From assembly GCA_050330205.1 (NCBI GenBank), contig JBHJOA010000024.1, positions 49,853 through 113,852 of the forward strand: a DNA stretch of 64,000 nucleotides, in the 5' to 3' direction. This DNA is from Pelagibius sp050330205. GTDB taxonomy: Bacteria; Pseudomonadota; Alphaproteobacteria; Kiloniellales; Kiloniellaceae. Below are positions 1-8,895 of this stretch, one piece after another; the first letter of the stretch is position 1, and every line of letters begins with the position of its first letter. Under the pieces are notes generated by a model. The model saw only the letters and a list, made by a program, of their open reading frames with translations, had not been told where the DNA came from and did no database searches. The position numbers were made by a program, and so were the translations under genes.

Positions 1-771
1 CTGGCGTTGCAGCCGGTGGCCACGGCGCTGTTCGCCAACTCTCCCTTCACCGAGGGCCGGCCCAACGGCTTCCTCAGCTACCGCAGCCACATCTGGACCG
101 ACACCGATCCCGACCGCTGCGGCATCCTGCCCTTCGTCTTCGAGGACGGCATGGGCTTCGAGCGCTACGTCGACCACGTGCTCGACGTGCCGATGTACTT
201 CGTCTACCGCGACGGCAGGTACATCGACGCCTCCGGCCAGTCGTTCCGCGATTTTCTCGACGGCAGGCTGCCGGCGCTGCCGGGCGAGAAGCCGCGCATC
301 GGCGACTGGGCCGATCATCTCTCGACCCTGTTCCCGGAGGTGCGCATGAAGCGCTTCCTGGAGATGCGCGGGGCCGACGGCGGCCCGTGGAAGTCGCTCT
401 GCGCGCTGCCGGCGTTCTGGGTCGGCCTGCTCTACGACGGCGGCGCGCTGGAGGCCGCCTGGGACCTGGTGAAGGATTGGACCCTCGACGACCACCAGTA
501 CCTTCGCGACGAGGTCCCGCGGCAGGCCCTGCACACGCCGTTCAGGACGGGCAAGCTCAACGACGTGGCCCGGCGGGCGGTGGAGATCGCCGAGGCCGGG
601 CTCAAGGCGCGGAGCCGCCTCGACGGCCAGGGCGACAACGAAAGCCACTTCCTGGCCCTGCTGCGCAGCCGGGTGGAGCGGGAGATGAGCCCGGCGGACT
701 ACCTGCTCGACGACTTCCACGGCCGCTGGCAGGGATCGATCGACCCGATCTTCACCGAGTGCGCCTACTGA
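1..771 (+). CDS. gshA: Glutamate-cysteine ligase, C-terminal part (5' truncated by window edge)
   Basis: The reading frame is open from the first base and ends in TGA at 771, giving the last 256 residues; the N-terminal part lies outside the window. The product ligates L-glutamate and L-cysteine using ATP, the first step of glutathione synthesis in the cytoplasm. The sequence fits the plant/alphaproteobacterial (GCS2-like) class: an early NSPF segment, a long substrate-binding region containing GPWKSLCALPAFW, and the family-typical end with HGRWQGSIDP and a final CAY. It converges on the minus-strand PAS gene with a 15-base gap. The family assignment is by recognition of these segments. Confidence 0.85.
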   Translation: MALQPVATALFANSPFTEGRPNGFLSYRSHIWTDTDPDRCGILPFVFEDGMGFERYVDHVLDVPMYFVYRDGRYIDASGQSFRDFLDGRLPALPGEKPRIGDWADHLSTLFPEVRMKRFLEMRGADGGPWKSLCALPAFWVGLLYDGGALEAAWDLVKDWTLDDHQYLRDEVPRQALHTPFRTGKLNDVARRAVEIAEAGLKARSRLDGQGDNESHFLALLRSRVEREMSPADYLLDDFHGRWQGSIDPIFTECAY

Positions 772-786
772 GCCCCGACGGCATCT

Positions 787-1332
787 CTAGACCCGGATCC
801 TGAACACCGTCTTCGGCAGCAGTTCTTCGAAGTCGATGTCTTGCCGATCATGGGTCTGGATGTCCTGGCTGAACAGCTGGTAGCACAGCAGCCGCGTGAC
901 ACGCGCCTCGTCGCCGTAGGGCAGGGCGATGCGCCAGGCCTTGCGGGTCACCGGATTGACGAAGTCGCCCGGCAGCCGGAAGTCGTGACGCGAATAGAGC
1001 GGCAGGCCGTTGGCCGCGCAGTCGTGCAGCTGGCGTTCGACCAGGCGGGTGTAATCGGTGTCGCCCAGGACCTGGCGCAGGGTGCGGCCCTTCAGGCCGG
1101 TGCCGAGGTTGGTGACCACCTTCTCGCCGAGCACGCGGATGATCAGGTCTTCGCCGGCCACCTCGTAGAGGATGATGTTGGCCGCCAGGGTCGGCACCAA
1201 GAAGGGGTCGATCTGCTCTTTCAGCGGGAAGGGCCGCTCGCCGCGCTGCGCGCACCAGGCGGCGACGATCTCGCGATAGCTCCTGGGCTCGATCTCGTCG
1301 ACCTCGATGTACCCGAAATCCTGCAGCAGCAT
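787..1332 (-). CDS. PAS domain-containing protein (PAS_5-like)
   Basis: This encodes 181 residues with no signal peptide or membrane segment. The core contains a pattern typical of the alphaproteobacterial PAS_5 group: PFLVPTLAANIILYEV, then a beta-rich stretch (LIIRVLGEKVVTNLGTGLKGRTL), then YSRHDFRLPG near residue 115. These proteins consist of a single PAS-like sensor fold with no output domain, and their ligand is generally unknown. The gene stands alone between gshA (convergent) and a secreted-protein gene on the same strand with a 195-base gap, so context gives no function. The start ATG at 1332 has only a weak ribosome site; a start a few codons away is possible. Confidence 0.7.
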   Translation of the reverse strand: MLLQDFGYIEVDEIEPRSYREIVAAWCAQRGERPFPLKEQIDPFLVPTLAANIILYEVAGEDLIIRVLGEKVVTNLGTGLKGRTLRQVLGDTDYTRLVERQLHDCAANGLPLYSRHDFRLPGDFVNPVTRKAWRIALPYGDEARVTRLLCYQLFSQDIQTHDRQDIDFEELLPKTVFRIRV

Positions 1333-1526
1333 GGAGCGGCGCGACCCTTACCTCTGCCGCTCCTCCCATCGGGAACGACCCGTCCAGATTGGCTAGGTTG
1401 CCCTGTCAGGATCGTCCAGAACAAGTGCTTATGCGATTCCGCGGCGCGGCGCGACGCTCTCCGGTTGAACGGCGGCGGATCGCGCTTTCCCTTGCGGGTG
1501 GAAGGCCCGCCTCGGGGAGGGGCGCC

Positions 1527-2048
1527 TCAGTCCGCAGCCGGGGAGGTACCGGACTCCGCCGCGGCCTTCTCGCGCGCCTGCTTGGCCAGGGTCAGGGCGC
1601 GCAGCAGCGCCGGTGACATCGTCGACCTGGCGGCATCCTGGGCGGGGGTCAGTTCCAGCTGCTCGAGCTGGTGGCGGGCCTCGATGGCGAGGATCTCGGC
1701 GCGCAGCGCGGCGATGCGGGAATCGTAGAACTGGCCGCTGCCGCCCAGGCGCCTGGCGGTGCCGACGCCGGTGAAGGTGCGCGCCGGCACCAGGGTACTG
1801 CTTTCCGCGCTGCGGTGAATTCGGCTGTGCGGCGGGGTGCCGGTCACGGTGTAGTTGCCGATGCGCCGGCCGGCTTCGCCGTTGTTGAAGATCACCGTGT
1901 TGCCGACGGTGTTGTGCGAGCCGCGCGCGCCGCAGAAGGTCGAAGAGCCGATGGTGGTGCAGGACTGCGCCTGCGCCGGGGCGGCCCCGGCGGAGAGCAG
2001 CACGGCTGCGAGGGCGGCGGCGCAGATGGCGGGCAGATGCTGTTTCAC
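1527..2048 (-). CDS. Secreted protein of unknown function, paralogue of 2506-2952
   Basis: This encodes 173 residues. A clear signal peptide (basic MKQ, hydrophobic 8-22, AQA cleavage near residue 27) is followed by a small cysteine pair (Cys30, Cys39) and a Thr/Gly/Asn-rich stretch reading GNTVIFNNGEAG and GNYTVTG. The C-terminal third is helical and ends with a block at about 131-158 carrying PAQDAAR and MSPALLRAL. The same block occurs in the secreted protein at 2506-2952, so the two are paralogues at least in this region. I do not recognise a named family. The mature protein is probably periplasmic. No operon partner is evident. Confidence 0.65.
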   Translation of the reverse strand: MKQHLPAICAAALAAVLLSAGAAPAQAQSCTTIGSSTFCGARGSHNTVGNTVIFNNGEAGRRIGNYTVTGTPPHSRIHRSAESSTLVPARTFTGVGTARRLGGSGQFYDSRIAALRAEILAIEARHQLEQLELTPAQDAARSTMSPALLRALTLAKQAREKAAAESGTSPAAD

Positions 2049-2259
2049 GGGCGCTTGCCTCCCTCCGGGGATGTCGTGTCGAAGGCTGTTAAGCGACCTA
2101 CGCGCCGCGACGGTCCCGGGGCTTCACATTACATGGGGGCGATTCGCAGGCAATTCCAGCGCTTGGTGGCGGAACAGGCCTTTTGCCGCCGGCGGCGGCA
2201 GCGGCTAAACTCCCGTCCTCGCCTCCGGGCGCATGGCAGCGAAGCAGGAAGGGCCATTC

Positions 2260-2475
2260 ATGTCCATAGATCCCGAGACCCGGCGCTGGCTCAAGGACTG
2301 GGGCATCCGGATCGCCGCCACCTCCTACCTGCTGTTCGTCTTCGCCTTCATGGCCGGCCATGCGGCGCCGGGCAGCATGGCCAGCCTGTCCTACGCGCTG
2401 GCCACGGCGATCGTGCCGGCCGTCATCGCCACCGCGGCGGTGCTGGGGGTCATGCTGTTCCTGCGCAAGCGTTAG
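2260..2475 (+). CDS. Small two-helix membrane protein, unknown function
   Basis: The preferred start is the ATG at 2260 (71 residues) because an AGGAAGG ribosome site lies about 7 bases upstream; an in-frame ATG at 2233 would add nine residues. The protein begins with a charged cytoplasmic segment (PETRRWLKDWGIR), followed by two hydrophobic helices at roughly residues 16-35 and 43-63, and ends in LRKR. It is divergent from the secreted-protein gene at 1527-2048 and convergent with its paralogue at 2506-2952, so it sits between the paralogous pair. No motif suggests a function. Confidence 0.55.
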   Translation: MSIDPETRRWLKDWGIRIAATSYLLFVFAFMAGHAAPGSMASLSYALATAIVPAVIATAAVLGVMLFLRKR

Positions 2476-2505
2476 CAGGGCGCAGGCGCTGGCCGCGGGA
2501 AACGG

Positions 2506-2952
2506 TCAGTTCGCTTCGCCGTCCTGCCGGCTCTGCCTTGAGAGGGCGAGGGCACGCAGCAGGGCCGGGGACATCTCTTCCCTGGCGGCTTCCTGGGCCG
2601 GCGAGAGTTCAAGGCTGGTAAGGCCTTCTTGTTCCGTCATGCGCTGCAGCAGATCCTGAAGGCGCGCCAGGGTCTCGGCGTATTCATCGCCGCTGCCGAA
2701 GTAGGCCTGGCGGCTGGAGGCGTTGGAGCGGCGCAGCGGACGCAGGCTGTCGAACTCGAACGACGTGTCGCCGTGCTTGCCGTAGATGATGCGGGGAGCC
2801 TTGCGCGCAGGCGCGGCGTGTGCCCCGCCGGAGACAACGCAGTCCGCCGGCCGGATGGGTGGCGCTGCGCAGTTCTCGGCAGCGGCGGCGCCGGCCGAGG
2901 ACAGGATCGCGAGGGCGGCGAGCCCGCCGAGCCCGACGAGGAAGAGCTTCAC
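2506..2952 (-). CDS. Secreted protein of unknown function, paralogue of 1527-2048
   Basis: This encodes 148 residues with a signal peptide (MKLFLVGLGGLAALAIL, cleavage after AAAA near residue 25). The mature protein has Cys28 and Cys38, a basic middle part, and a C-terminal helical region whose last 35 residues hold PAQEAAREEMSPALLRAL (114-131). This matches the tail of the protein at 1527-2048 almost residue for residue, while the N-terminal halves differ. A probable periplasmic helical tail module is inferred. The gene is monocistronic as far as can be seen, 139 bases from the tldD stop. I do not recognise a family. Confidence 0.65.
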   Translation of the reverse strand: MKLFLVGLGGLAALAILSSAGAAAAENCAAPPIRPADCVVSGGAHAAPARKAPRIIYGKHGDTSFEFDSLRPLRRSNASSRQAYFGSGDEYAETLARLQDLLQRMTEQEGLTSLELSPAQEAAREEMSPALLRALALSRQSRQDGEAN

Positions 2953-3091
2953 CTGGCCGATTCCTTGCGGCTGTGAGTCACGGCCCGGCCCGCCTCGCGG
3001 GAGACCGGCCGGCCCCCGAGAGTGGCACGGTCAATCTTTGCCAAGGGTTAAGGCTGCGGAAAAACCTCGAGCCGGGCCTCGGCCCGGACGG

Positions 3092-4525
3092 TCAGGCCGC
3101 CGTGCCGCCGACCGTAAGGGCGTCGATCAGCATGGTGGGCTGGCCGACACCGACCGGCACGCCCTGGCCCTCCTTGCCGCAGGTGCCGATGCCGTCGTCG
3201 AGCTTCATGTCGTTGCCGATCATCTTCACCTTGGTCATCACGTCCGGCCCGTTGCCGATCAGGGTCGCCCCTTTCACCGGCGCGCCGACCTTGCCGTCCT
3301 CGATCAGGTAGGCCTCGGTGCAGGAGAACACGAACTTGCCGGAGGTGATGTCGACCTGGCCGCCGCCGAAGTTGACGGCGAAGAGGCCTTTCTTCACCGA
3401 GGCGATGATCTCCCGCGGGTCCGCTTCGCCCGCCAGCATCACCGTGTTGGTCATGCGCGGCATGGGGATGTGGGCATAGCTCTGGCGGCGGCCGTTGCCG
3501 GTCGGCTGCATGCCCATCAGCCGCGCGTTCTGGCGGTCCTGCATGTAGCCGCGCAGGATGCCGTCCTCGATCAGCACCGTCGCCTGGCTCGGCGTGCCCT
3601 CGTCGTCGATGGTCAGCGAGCCGCGGCGATCCTGCATCGTGCCGTCGTCCATCACGGTGACGCCCGGCGCCGCGACGCGCTCGCCGAGCAGGCCGGAGAA
3701 GGCCGAGGTCTTCTTGCGGTTGAAGTCGCCTTCCAGGCCGTGGCCGACGGCCTCGTGCAGCAGGATTCCGGGCCAGCCGGCGCCCAGCACCACCGGCATC
3801 TCGCCGGCCGGCGTGTCGACCGACTCCAGATTCACCAGCGCCTGGCGCAGCGCCTCGTCGACGCCGGCCTGCCAGTACACGGGGTCGAGCAGCGTCTCGT
3901 AGGCGATGCGCCCGCCGCCGCCGTGGCTGCCGGCCTCCATGCGCTCGCCGTCGCCGACCACCACGGAGACGTTGAGGCGCACCAGCGGGCGGATGTCGGC
4001 GGCCCGCTCGCCGCCGGCGCGCAGGATCTGGACCGCCTGCCACTCGCCGGCCAGCGAGGCGCTGACCTGCTTCACGCGCGGGTCCTTTGCCCGGGCATAG
4101 GCGTCGATCTCGGCCAGCAGCTTCACCTTGACCTCGAAGGGCACCGCGCCGATCGGGTTGTCGTCGCCGTAGAGAATGCGGTTGGTGCGGGCGGGGCCGT
4201 CTGCCATGCGCCCGGAGCGGCCGGCCTGCACCGCCTTCACGGTCTCCGCCGCGCGGGCGATGGCGGCCTCCGACAGGTCGCTGGCGTGGGCGTACCCGGC
4301 CGCTTCGCCGGCGATGGCGCGCAGGCCGAAGCCCTGCATGGTGTCGAAGCTGGCCGCCTTCAGCCGCCCGTCGTCGAAGGCCAGCGCCTCCGACTGGCGG
4401 TATTCCAGGAACAACTCCCCGTCGTCGGCGCCAAGGAGGGCGTCGTCGACCATGGTTTCCAGCCGGTTGCGGTCGAGGCCCGCGCGCGCGTAGAACAGAT
4501 CGTCGGTGGCGGAGAGATGAGTCAT
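3092..4525 (-). CDS. tldD: Metalloprotease TldD
   Basis: This encodes 477 residues, the usual TldD length. TldD pairs with TldE (PmbA) to form a cytosolic zinc metalloprotease that trims small unfolded peptides, for example microcin B17 leader peptides. The zinc motif HEAVGH is at residues 257-262, and a candidate cysteine ligand is in the GTCGKEGQG segment (Cys449). The SCTEAYLIEDGKVGAPVKGATLIGNG region is typical of the family. No tldE is present in the window, so the partner must lie elsewhere. The gene is divergent from the DUF3422 gene, with a shared upstream region of about 160 bases. Confidence 0.93.
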   Translation of the reverse strand: MTHLSATDDLFYARAGLDRNRLETMVDDALLGADDGELFLEYRQSEALAFDDGRLKAASFDTMQGFGLRAIAGEAAGYAHASDLSEAAIARAAETVKAVQAGRSGRMADGPARTNRILYGDDNPIGAVPFEVKVKLLAEIDAYARAKDPRVKQVSASLAGEWQAVQILRAGGERAADIRPLVRLNVSVVVGDGERMEAGSHGGGGRIAYETLLDPVYWQAGVDEALRQALVNLESVDTPAGEMPVVLGAGWPGILLHEAVGHGLEGDFNRKKTSAFSGLLGERVAAPGVTVMDDGTMQDRRGSLTIDDEGTPSQATVLIEDGILRGYMQDRQNARLMGMQPTGNGRRQSYAHIPMPRMTNTVMLAGEADPREIIASVKKGLFAVNFGGGQVDITSGKFVFSCTEAYLIEDGKVGAPVKGATLIGNGPDVMTKVKMIGNDMKLDDGIGTCGKEGQGVPVGVGQPTMLIDALTVGGTAA

Positions 4526-4687
4526 GACAGGGCCTCCGGGCCCGAAGTGATGAGATTGCGTCGCCTATTGGGTCGTCTGCGGCCTAGCTTGCCCTAATAT
4601 GGTACGGCGCCGCCAGGATAACAGCCCCGCGGGATGACACCACCGGGGCAGGGGCAGCAACCGGCGGGGCGTGTGGAGAGGGGGCTC

Positions 4688-5998
4688 GTGCACGAGATGA
4701 TCGACGGCTTGCGGGACCATCCCCTGCGCGCGACCCTGAACGCGGAGGTGCACTCGCGCCCCTTCGCCAAGCTGCAGGCGCCGGAGCGCATCAGCCACCT
4801 GGCGCTGCTGTCCGGGGAGGGCGCCGCCCCGCGCGAGCGCCGCCACGTGGCCGCGCTGTGCCAGAGCCGGGGGCTCGCCGGGCCGCCGGAGAACACCAAC
4901 CACTTCACCTGCGATCTCGGGCCGTTCCGCCTGAAGTGGGAAAGGCACACCGAGTTTTCGACCTACACTTTCTTCCTCAACGGTCCCTTCGCCGACGCGC
5001 CTTTCGCCGGCCGTGCCGTCGACCTGGTCCCCCGGGAGTGGATCGCCGGGCTGCCCGGCGACATGCTGGTCGGGGTTCACCTCGAACTGCTGGCCGCCGG
5101 GTCGCGCGAGCCCGACGCCGCCGCCCTGCAGGAGATGTTCGGCCACGACAACATCGTCGGCGGCCTGGTCTCGGGCGGTTCCGCTGCGGTGTGGATGGAT
5201 TTCCGCGTCCAGGACGACGGCTTCGCCCGCATCCTGCTGCGCGACGGCGACCTGCGGCCGCGCCAGGCGGGGAGGCTGGTGCAGCGGCTGCTGGAGATCG
5301 AGACCTACCGCATGATGGCGCTGCTCGCCTTTCCGGCCGCCAAGCGCCACAGCGCCGGCCTCGCCTCCATCGGCGAGCGCCTGACCACGATCACCGGGCG
5401 CCTCACCGAGGGCGGCGACATCGGCGCCGAGCGCCGGCTGCTCGACGAGCTGATGGCCCTGTCCTCCGAGATCGAGGACGTGGCGGCGGCCACCACCTAC
5501 CGCTTCAGCGCCGCCAGTGCCTACTACGCCCTGGTGCTGCGCCGGGTCGAGGAACTGCGCGAACAGCGCGTCGAGGGGCTGCAGACCCTCAGCGAGTTCG
5601 TCGACCGCCGCCTGGCGCCGGCCATGCGGACCTGCGAGGCGGTCGCCGAACGCCTGGAGACGCTGTCGCGGCGGGTGGCGCGGGCCAGCCAGCTGCTGCG
5701 CGCAAGGGTCGACATCCAGCTCGAGGCTCAGAATCGCGATCTGCTGGAATCCATGAACCGCCGCGCCCGGCTGCAGCTGCGTCTGCAGCAGACCGTCGAG
5801 GGGCTGTCGATCGCCGCCATCACCTACTACCTGGCGAGCCTCGTCGGCTACCTGGCCAAGGGCCTCAAGGCGGGCGGCCTGCCGGTGAACCCGGAGATCG
5901 CCACGGCGGCGTCGATTCCGCTGCTGGTTCCCGCCATCTGGCTCGGCCTGCGCCAGCTGCACCGGCGCCTGCGCCGCGACGACGGCGGCGGCGACTGA
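4688..5998 (+). CDS. DUF3422 family membrane-anchored protein
   Basis: I recognise this as DUF3422 from the start segment HPLRATLNAEVHSRPF and the later NHFTCDLGPFRLKWERHTEF. The first two thirds are soluble, residues of about 220-380 look like coiled-coil helices (many Arg/Leu/Glu heptads, e.g. ERLETLSRRVARASQLLRAR), and two hydrophobic helices occupy the C-terminus (around IAAITYYLASLVGYL and ASIPLLVPAIWLGL). The chosen start is GTG at 4688, which follows GAGAGGGGG; ATG at 4697 is the next choice and an upstream ATG at 4634 the least likely. The biochemical function of the family is unknown. The gene stands alone. Confidence 0.8.
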   Translation: MHEMIDGLRDHPLRATLNAEVHSRPFAKLQAPERISHLALLSGEGAAPRERRHVAALCQSRGLAGPPENTNHFTCDLGPFRLKWERHTEFSTYTFFLNGPFADAPFAGRAVDLVPREWIAGLPGDMLVGVHLELLAAGSREPDAAALQEMFGHDNIVGGLVSGGSAAVWMDFRVQDDGFARILLRDGDLRPRQAGRLVQRLLEIETYRMMALLAFPAAKRHSAGLASIGERLTTITGRLTEGGDIGAERRLLDELMALSSEIEDVAAATTYRFSAASAYYALVLRRVEELREQRVEGLQTLSEFVDRRLAPAMRTCEAVAERLETLSRRVARASQLLRARVDIQLEAQNRDLLESMNRRARLQLRLQQTVEGLSIAAITYYLASLVGYLAKGLKAGGLPVNPEIATAASIPLLVPAIWLGLRQLHRRLRRDDGGGD

Positions 5999-6154
5999 CC
6001 CTTGGGTGCGGTGCTGCCGATGCGGGGCGTGGCACACCGATTGCGTCATTCGGTCGCACCTGCCGGGAGGGCGGCTCCAAGGACCGCTTCGATGCTCTAT
6101 CATGGCGGCTCCGGGAGAGCCGATTCTCAAGGCTGGCTGCGGCTTTGCGTGCCC

Positions 6155-6181
6155 TTGTGAAGCTATCGGCCTTGGTATAGG
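6155..6181 (+). promoter_or_regulatory. Candidate sigma-70-type promoter for the cytochrome oxidase operon
   Basis: TTGTGA at 6155-6160 and TATAGG at 6176-6181 are separated by 15 bases, about 105 bases before the chosen coxB start. The spacer is shorter than ideal, so this is a tentative call. The remainder of the roughly 290-base gap 5999-6286 holds no gene that I can see; a GGCGGCTCC nonamer occurs there twice. Confidence 0.3.
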
Positions 6182-6286
6182 TTGCGCTCGCCTCGGCCAG
6201 ACCCTGACGCTCCGAGGGGACCGCGCCGCAGTGCGCAACGGAGCGGCGGGACGCGAGGTTTTGCAGGAAAGATGGGAAATGCAGCT

Positions 6287-7207
6287 ATGAACTTCCTAAG
6301 CCGGTTCGGCCTCTTCGCCGCCGCCTTCACGTTCACGCTCGGCGCCTTCAGCTTCGCCACCGGACTGGTCGGCCGGGCCGCGGCCCTCCCCGACGATTAT
6401 CAGCTTGGCCTGCAGGAAGCCGTGACGCCGGTCATGCAGCGCATCGACTCTTTCCACGACCTCCTGCTCTACATCATCACGGCGATCACCATCTTCGTGA
6501 TGCTGCTGCTGCTCTGGGTGATGTTCCGCTACTCGGAGAAGCGCAATCCCAATCCCACCAAGACCACGCACAACGTGGTGCTGGAACTGGCCTGGACGGT
6601 GATCCCGGTGCTCATCCTCATCGGCATCGCCTTCCCCTCCTTCCGGCTGCTCTACTTCGCCGACCGGGTCGAGGACGCCGACATCACCGTCAAGGCGATC
6701 GGCCGCCAGTGGTACTGGTCCTTCGAGTACCCCGACCACGGCAACTTCGCCTTCGACGCCTTCATGATCCCCGAAGAGGATCTGCAGCCCGGCCAGCCAC
6801 GCCTGCTGACCACCGACAACGCGCTGGTGCTGCCGGTCGACACCAACATCCGTATCCTGGTCACCGCCAGCGACGTGCTGCACAACTTCGCGATGCCGCC
6901 CTTCGGCATCAAGATCGACGCGGTGCCCGGACGCATCAACGAGACCTGGGCCTACGTCCCCGCCGAGTTCGCGGGCCGCACCTTCTACGGCCAGTGTTCC
7001 GAGCTCTGCGGCACCGGCCACGCCTTCATGCCGATCATGATCCAGATGGTCACCAAAGCGGAGTTCGCCGCCTGGACCGAGCAGGCGCGCGAAGAGTTCG
7101 CCGGGAGCCCGGTGCCAGCGGCCGTCGCCGCCGGCGCTGAATCCGGGGAATCCGCCGAGGCCGTGGCGGTCGCCGCCGTGTCCGCCGGCGCGCAGCAATC
7201 CAAGTAA
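6287..7207 (+). CDS. coxB: Cytochrome c oxidase subunit II
   Basis: Subunit II of the aa3-type oxidase takes electrons from cytochrome c through its dinuclear CuA centre on the periplasmic side. From ATG 6287 the protein is 306 residues: a signal-like N-terminal helix, two membrane helices (about 58-80 and 100-120), then the cupredoxin domain. CuA ligands are visible as His199, Cys237, Glu239, Cys241, His245 and Met248, and the QWYWSFEYPD aromatic stretch (141-150) is the electron entry patch. An ATG at 6272 is also possible and would add five residues. It is the first gene of the operon; ctaD follows after 14 bases. The last 30 residues are a low-complexity Ala/Glu/Ser tail. Confidence 0.95.
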   Translation: MNFLSRFGLFAAAFTFTLGAFSFATGLVGRAAALPDDYQLGLQEAVTPVMQRIDSFHDLLLYIITAITIFVMLLLLWVMFRYSEKRNPNPTKTTHNVVLELAWTVIPVLILIGIAFPSFRLLYFADRVEDADITVKAIGRQWYWSFEYPDHGNFAFDAFMIPEEDLQPGQPRLLTTDNALVLPVDTNIRILVTASDVLHNFAMPPFGIKIDAVPGRINETWAYVPAEFAGRTFYGQCSELCGTGHAFMPIMIQMVTKAEFAAWTEQAREEFAGSPVPAAVAAGAESGESAEAVAVAAVSAGAQQSK

Positions 7208-7221
7208 GGGAAGAGACTGAA

Positions 7222-8826
7222 ATGGCTTACAGCAGCGAAGCGCACGCGCATCACGATCACAAGCCCGGTTTCTTCCTGCGTTGGTTCTGTTCGACCAACC
7301 ACAAGGACATCGGCACCCTCTATCTGCTGTTCTCCATCGTGGCCGGCATCATCGGTGCGTTCTTCTCGCTGATCATGCGCATGGAACTGCAGGAGCCGGG
7401 TGTCCAGTACCTGCTGAGCGATGGCATGCCGGACGGCCAGTTGTGGAACGTCATCATCACGGCGCACGGCCTCATCATGGTGTTCTTCGTGGTGATGCCG
7501 GCCTTGATCGGCGGCTTCGGCAACTGGTTCGTGCCGCTGATGATCGGTGCGCCGGACATGGCCTTCCCGCGCATGAACAACATCTCCTTCTGGCTGCTCG
7601 TGCCGGCCTTCCTGCTGCTGCTGGGCTCGGCCGTCGTCGACGTCGGCGCCGGCACCGGCTGGACAGTCTATCCGCCGCTCTCGGGCTCGCTCGGCCACGG
7701 CGGCATGTCGGTCGACATGGCGATCTTCGCCCTCCACCTGGCCGGCGCTTCCTCCATTCTCGGCGCCGTCAATTTCATCACCACGATCTTCAACATGCGC
7801 GCGCCGGGCATGACGCTGCACAAGATGCCGCTCTTCGTGTGGTCGGTGCTGATCACCGCCTTCCTGTTGCTGCTGTCGCTGCCGGTGCTGGGCGGCGCCA
7901 TCACCATGCTGCTGACCGACCGCAACTTCGGCACCCACTTCTTCGATCCCGCCGGCGGTGGCGACCCGATCCTGTTCCAGCACCTGTTCTGGTTCTTCGG
8001 GCACCCCGAGGTCTACATCATGATCCTGCCGGCCTTCGGCATCGTCAGCCACATCGTGTCGACCTTCTCCCGCAAGCCGGTGTTCGGCTACCTCGGCATG
8101 GCCTATGCCATGGTGTCGATCGGCTTCGTCGGCTTCATCGTCTGGGCCCACCACATGTATGCCGTCGGCCTCGACGTCGACACCAAGGCCTATTTCACCG
8201 CCGCCACCATGGTCATCGCGGTGCCGACGGGCGTGAAGATCTTCTCCTGGATCGCGACGATGTGGGGCGGCTCGATCCGCTTCACCACGCCGATGCTCTG
8301 GGCGATCGGCTTCATCTTCCTGTTCACCGTCGGCGGCGTGACCGGCGTGGTGCTGGCCAACGCCGGCATGGACATCGCCATGCACGACACCTACTACGTG
8401 GTGGCGCACTTCCACTACGTGCTGAGCCTGGGTGCCGTGTTCGGCATCTTCGCCGGCTTCTATTACTGGTTCGGGAAGATGACCGGCCGCGAGTTCCCGG
8501 AGTGGGCCGGCAAGCTGCATTTTTGGCTGACCTTCATCGGCGTCAACGTGACCTTCTTCCCGCAGCACTTCCTCGGCCTCGCCGGCATGCCGCGCCGCTA
8601 CATCGACTATCCGGACGCCTTCGCCGGCTGGAACGCGGTGTCGTCCTACGGCTCGTACCTCTCCATCGTGGCGACGGTGTTCTTCCTGGCGGTGGCGGCC
8701 TACGCCATGTTCGCCGGCCGCAAGGTGGAGGCGAATCCCTGGGGCGAGGGCGCCACGACGCTGGAATGGACGGTCTCCTCGCCGCCGCCCTTCCACACCT
8801 TCAACGATCTGCCTCAGGTTCGTTGA
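7222..8826 (+). CDS. ctaD: Cytochrome c oxidase subunit I
   Basis: This is the catalytic subunit of the haem-copper oxidase, carrying haem a and the haem a3/CuB site where O2 is reduced, plus the proton channels. The 534-residue length and about twelve membrane helices fit. Visible motifs are the N-terminal WFCSTNHKDIGTLY, the HGLIMVFF haem a ligand region, HPEVYIMILPAFG with the CuB His and cross-linked Tyr, the HH pair in VWAHHMYAVG, and MHDTYYVVAHFHYVLSLG with the haem ligands. The Glu of GHPEVY marks a type A oxidase. It lies between coxB and ctaB. Confidence 0.97.
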   Translation: MAYSSEAHAHHDHKPGFFLRWFCSTNHKDIGTLYLLFSIVAGIIGAFFSLIMRMELQEPGVQYLLSDGMPDGQLWNVIITAHGLIMVFFVVMPALIGGFGNWFVPLMIGAPDMAFPRMNNISFWLLVPAFLLLLGSAVVDVGAGTGWTVYPPLSGSLGHGGMSVDMAIFALHLAGASSILGAVNFITTIFNMRAPGMTLHKMPLFVWSVLITAFLLLLSLPVLGGAITMLLTDRNFGTHFFDPAGGGDPILFQHLFWFFGHPEVYIMILPAFGIVSHIVSTFSRKPVFGYLGMAYAMVSIGFVGFIVWAHHMYAVGLDVDTKAYFTAATMVIAVPTGVKIFSWIATMWGGSIRFTTPMLWAIGFIFLFTVGGVTGVVLANAGMDIAMHDTYYVVAHFHYVLSLGAVFGIFAGFYYWFGKMTGREFPEWAGKLHFWLTFIGVNVTFFPQHFLGLAGMPRRYIDYPDAFAGWNAVSSYGSYLSIVATVFFLAVAAYAMFAGRKVEANPWGEGATTLEWTVSSPPPFHTFNDLPQVR

Positions 8827-8895
8827 GGCTGTCGGTGAAACAGGCGGGCGTTCCCGAAACCGGGCCGCCCGCCGGCAAGGACGAAGGACCATCGA

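Noticed and set aside
2786..4597. 603-residue plus-strand ORF
   Set aside because: It lies antisense to tldD, whose motifs are intact. The translation is His/Ala/Arg-rich in the way typical of a GC-rich shadow frame, and it has no recognisable domain.
4565..6238. 557-residue minus-strand ORF
   Set aside because: It is antisense to the DUF3422 gene, which carries family motifs and a ribosome site.
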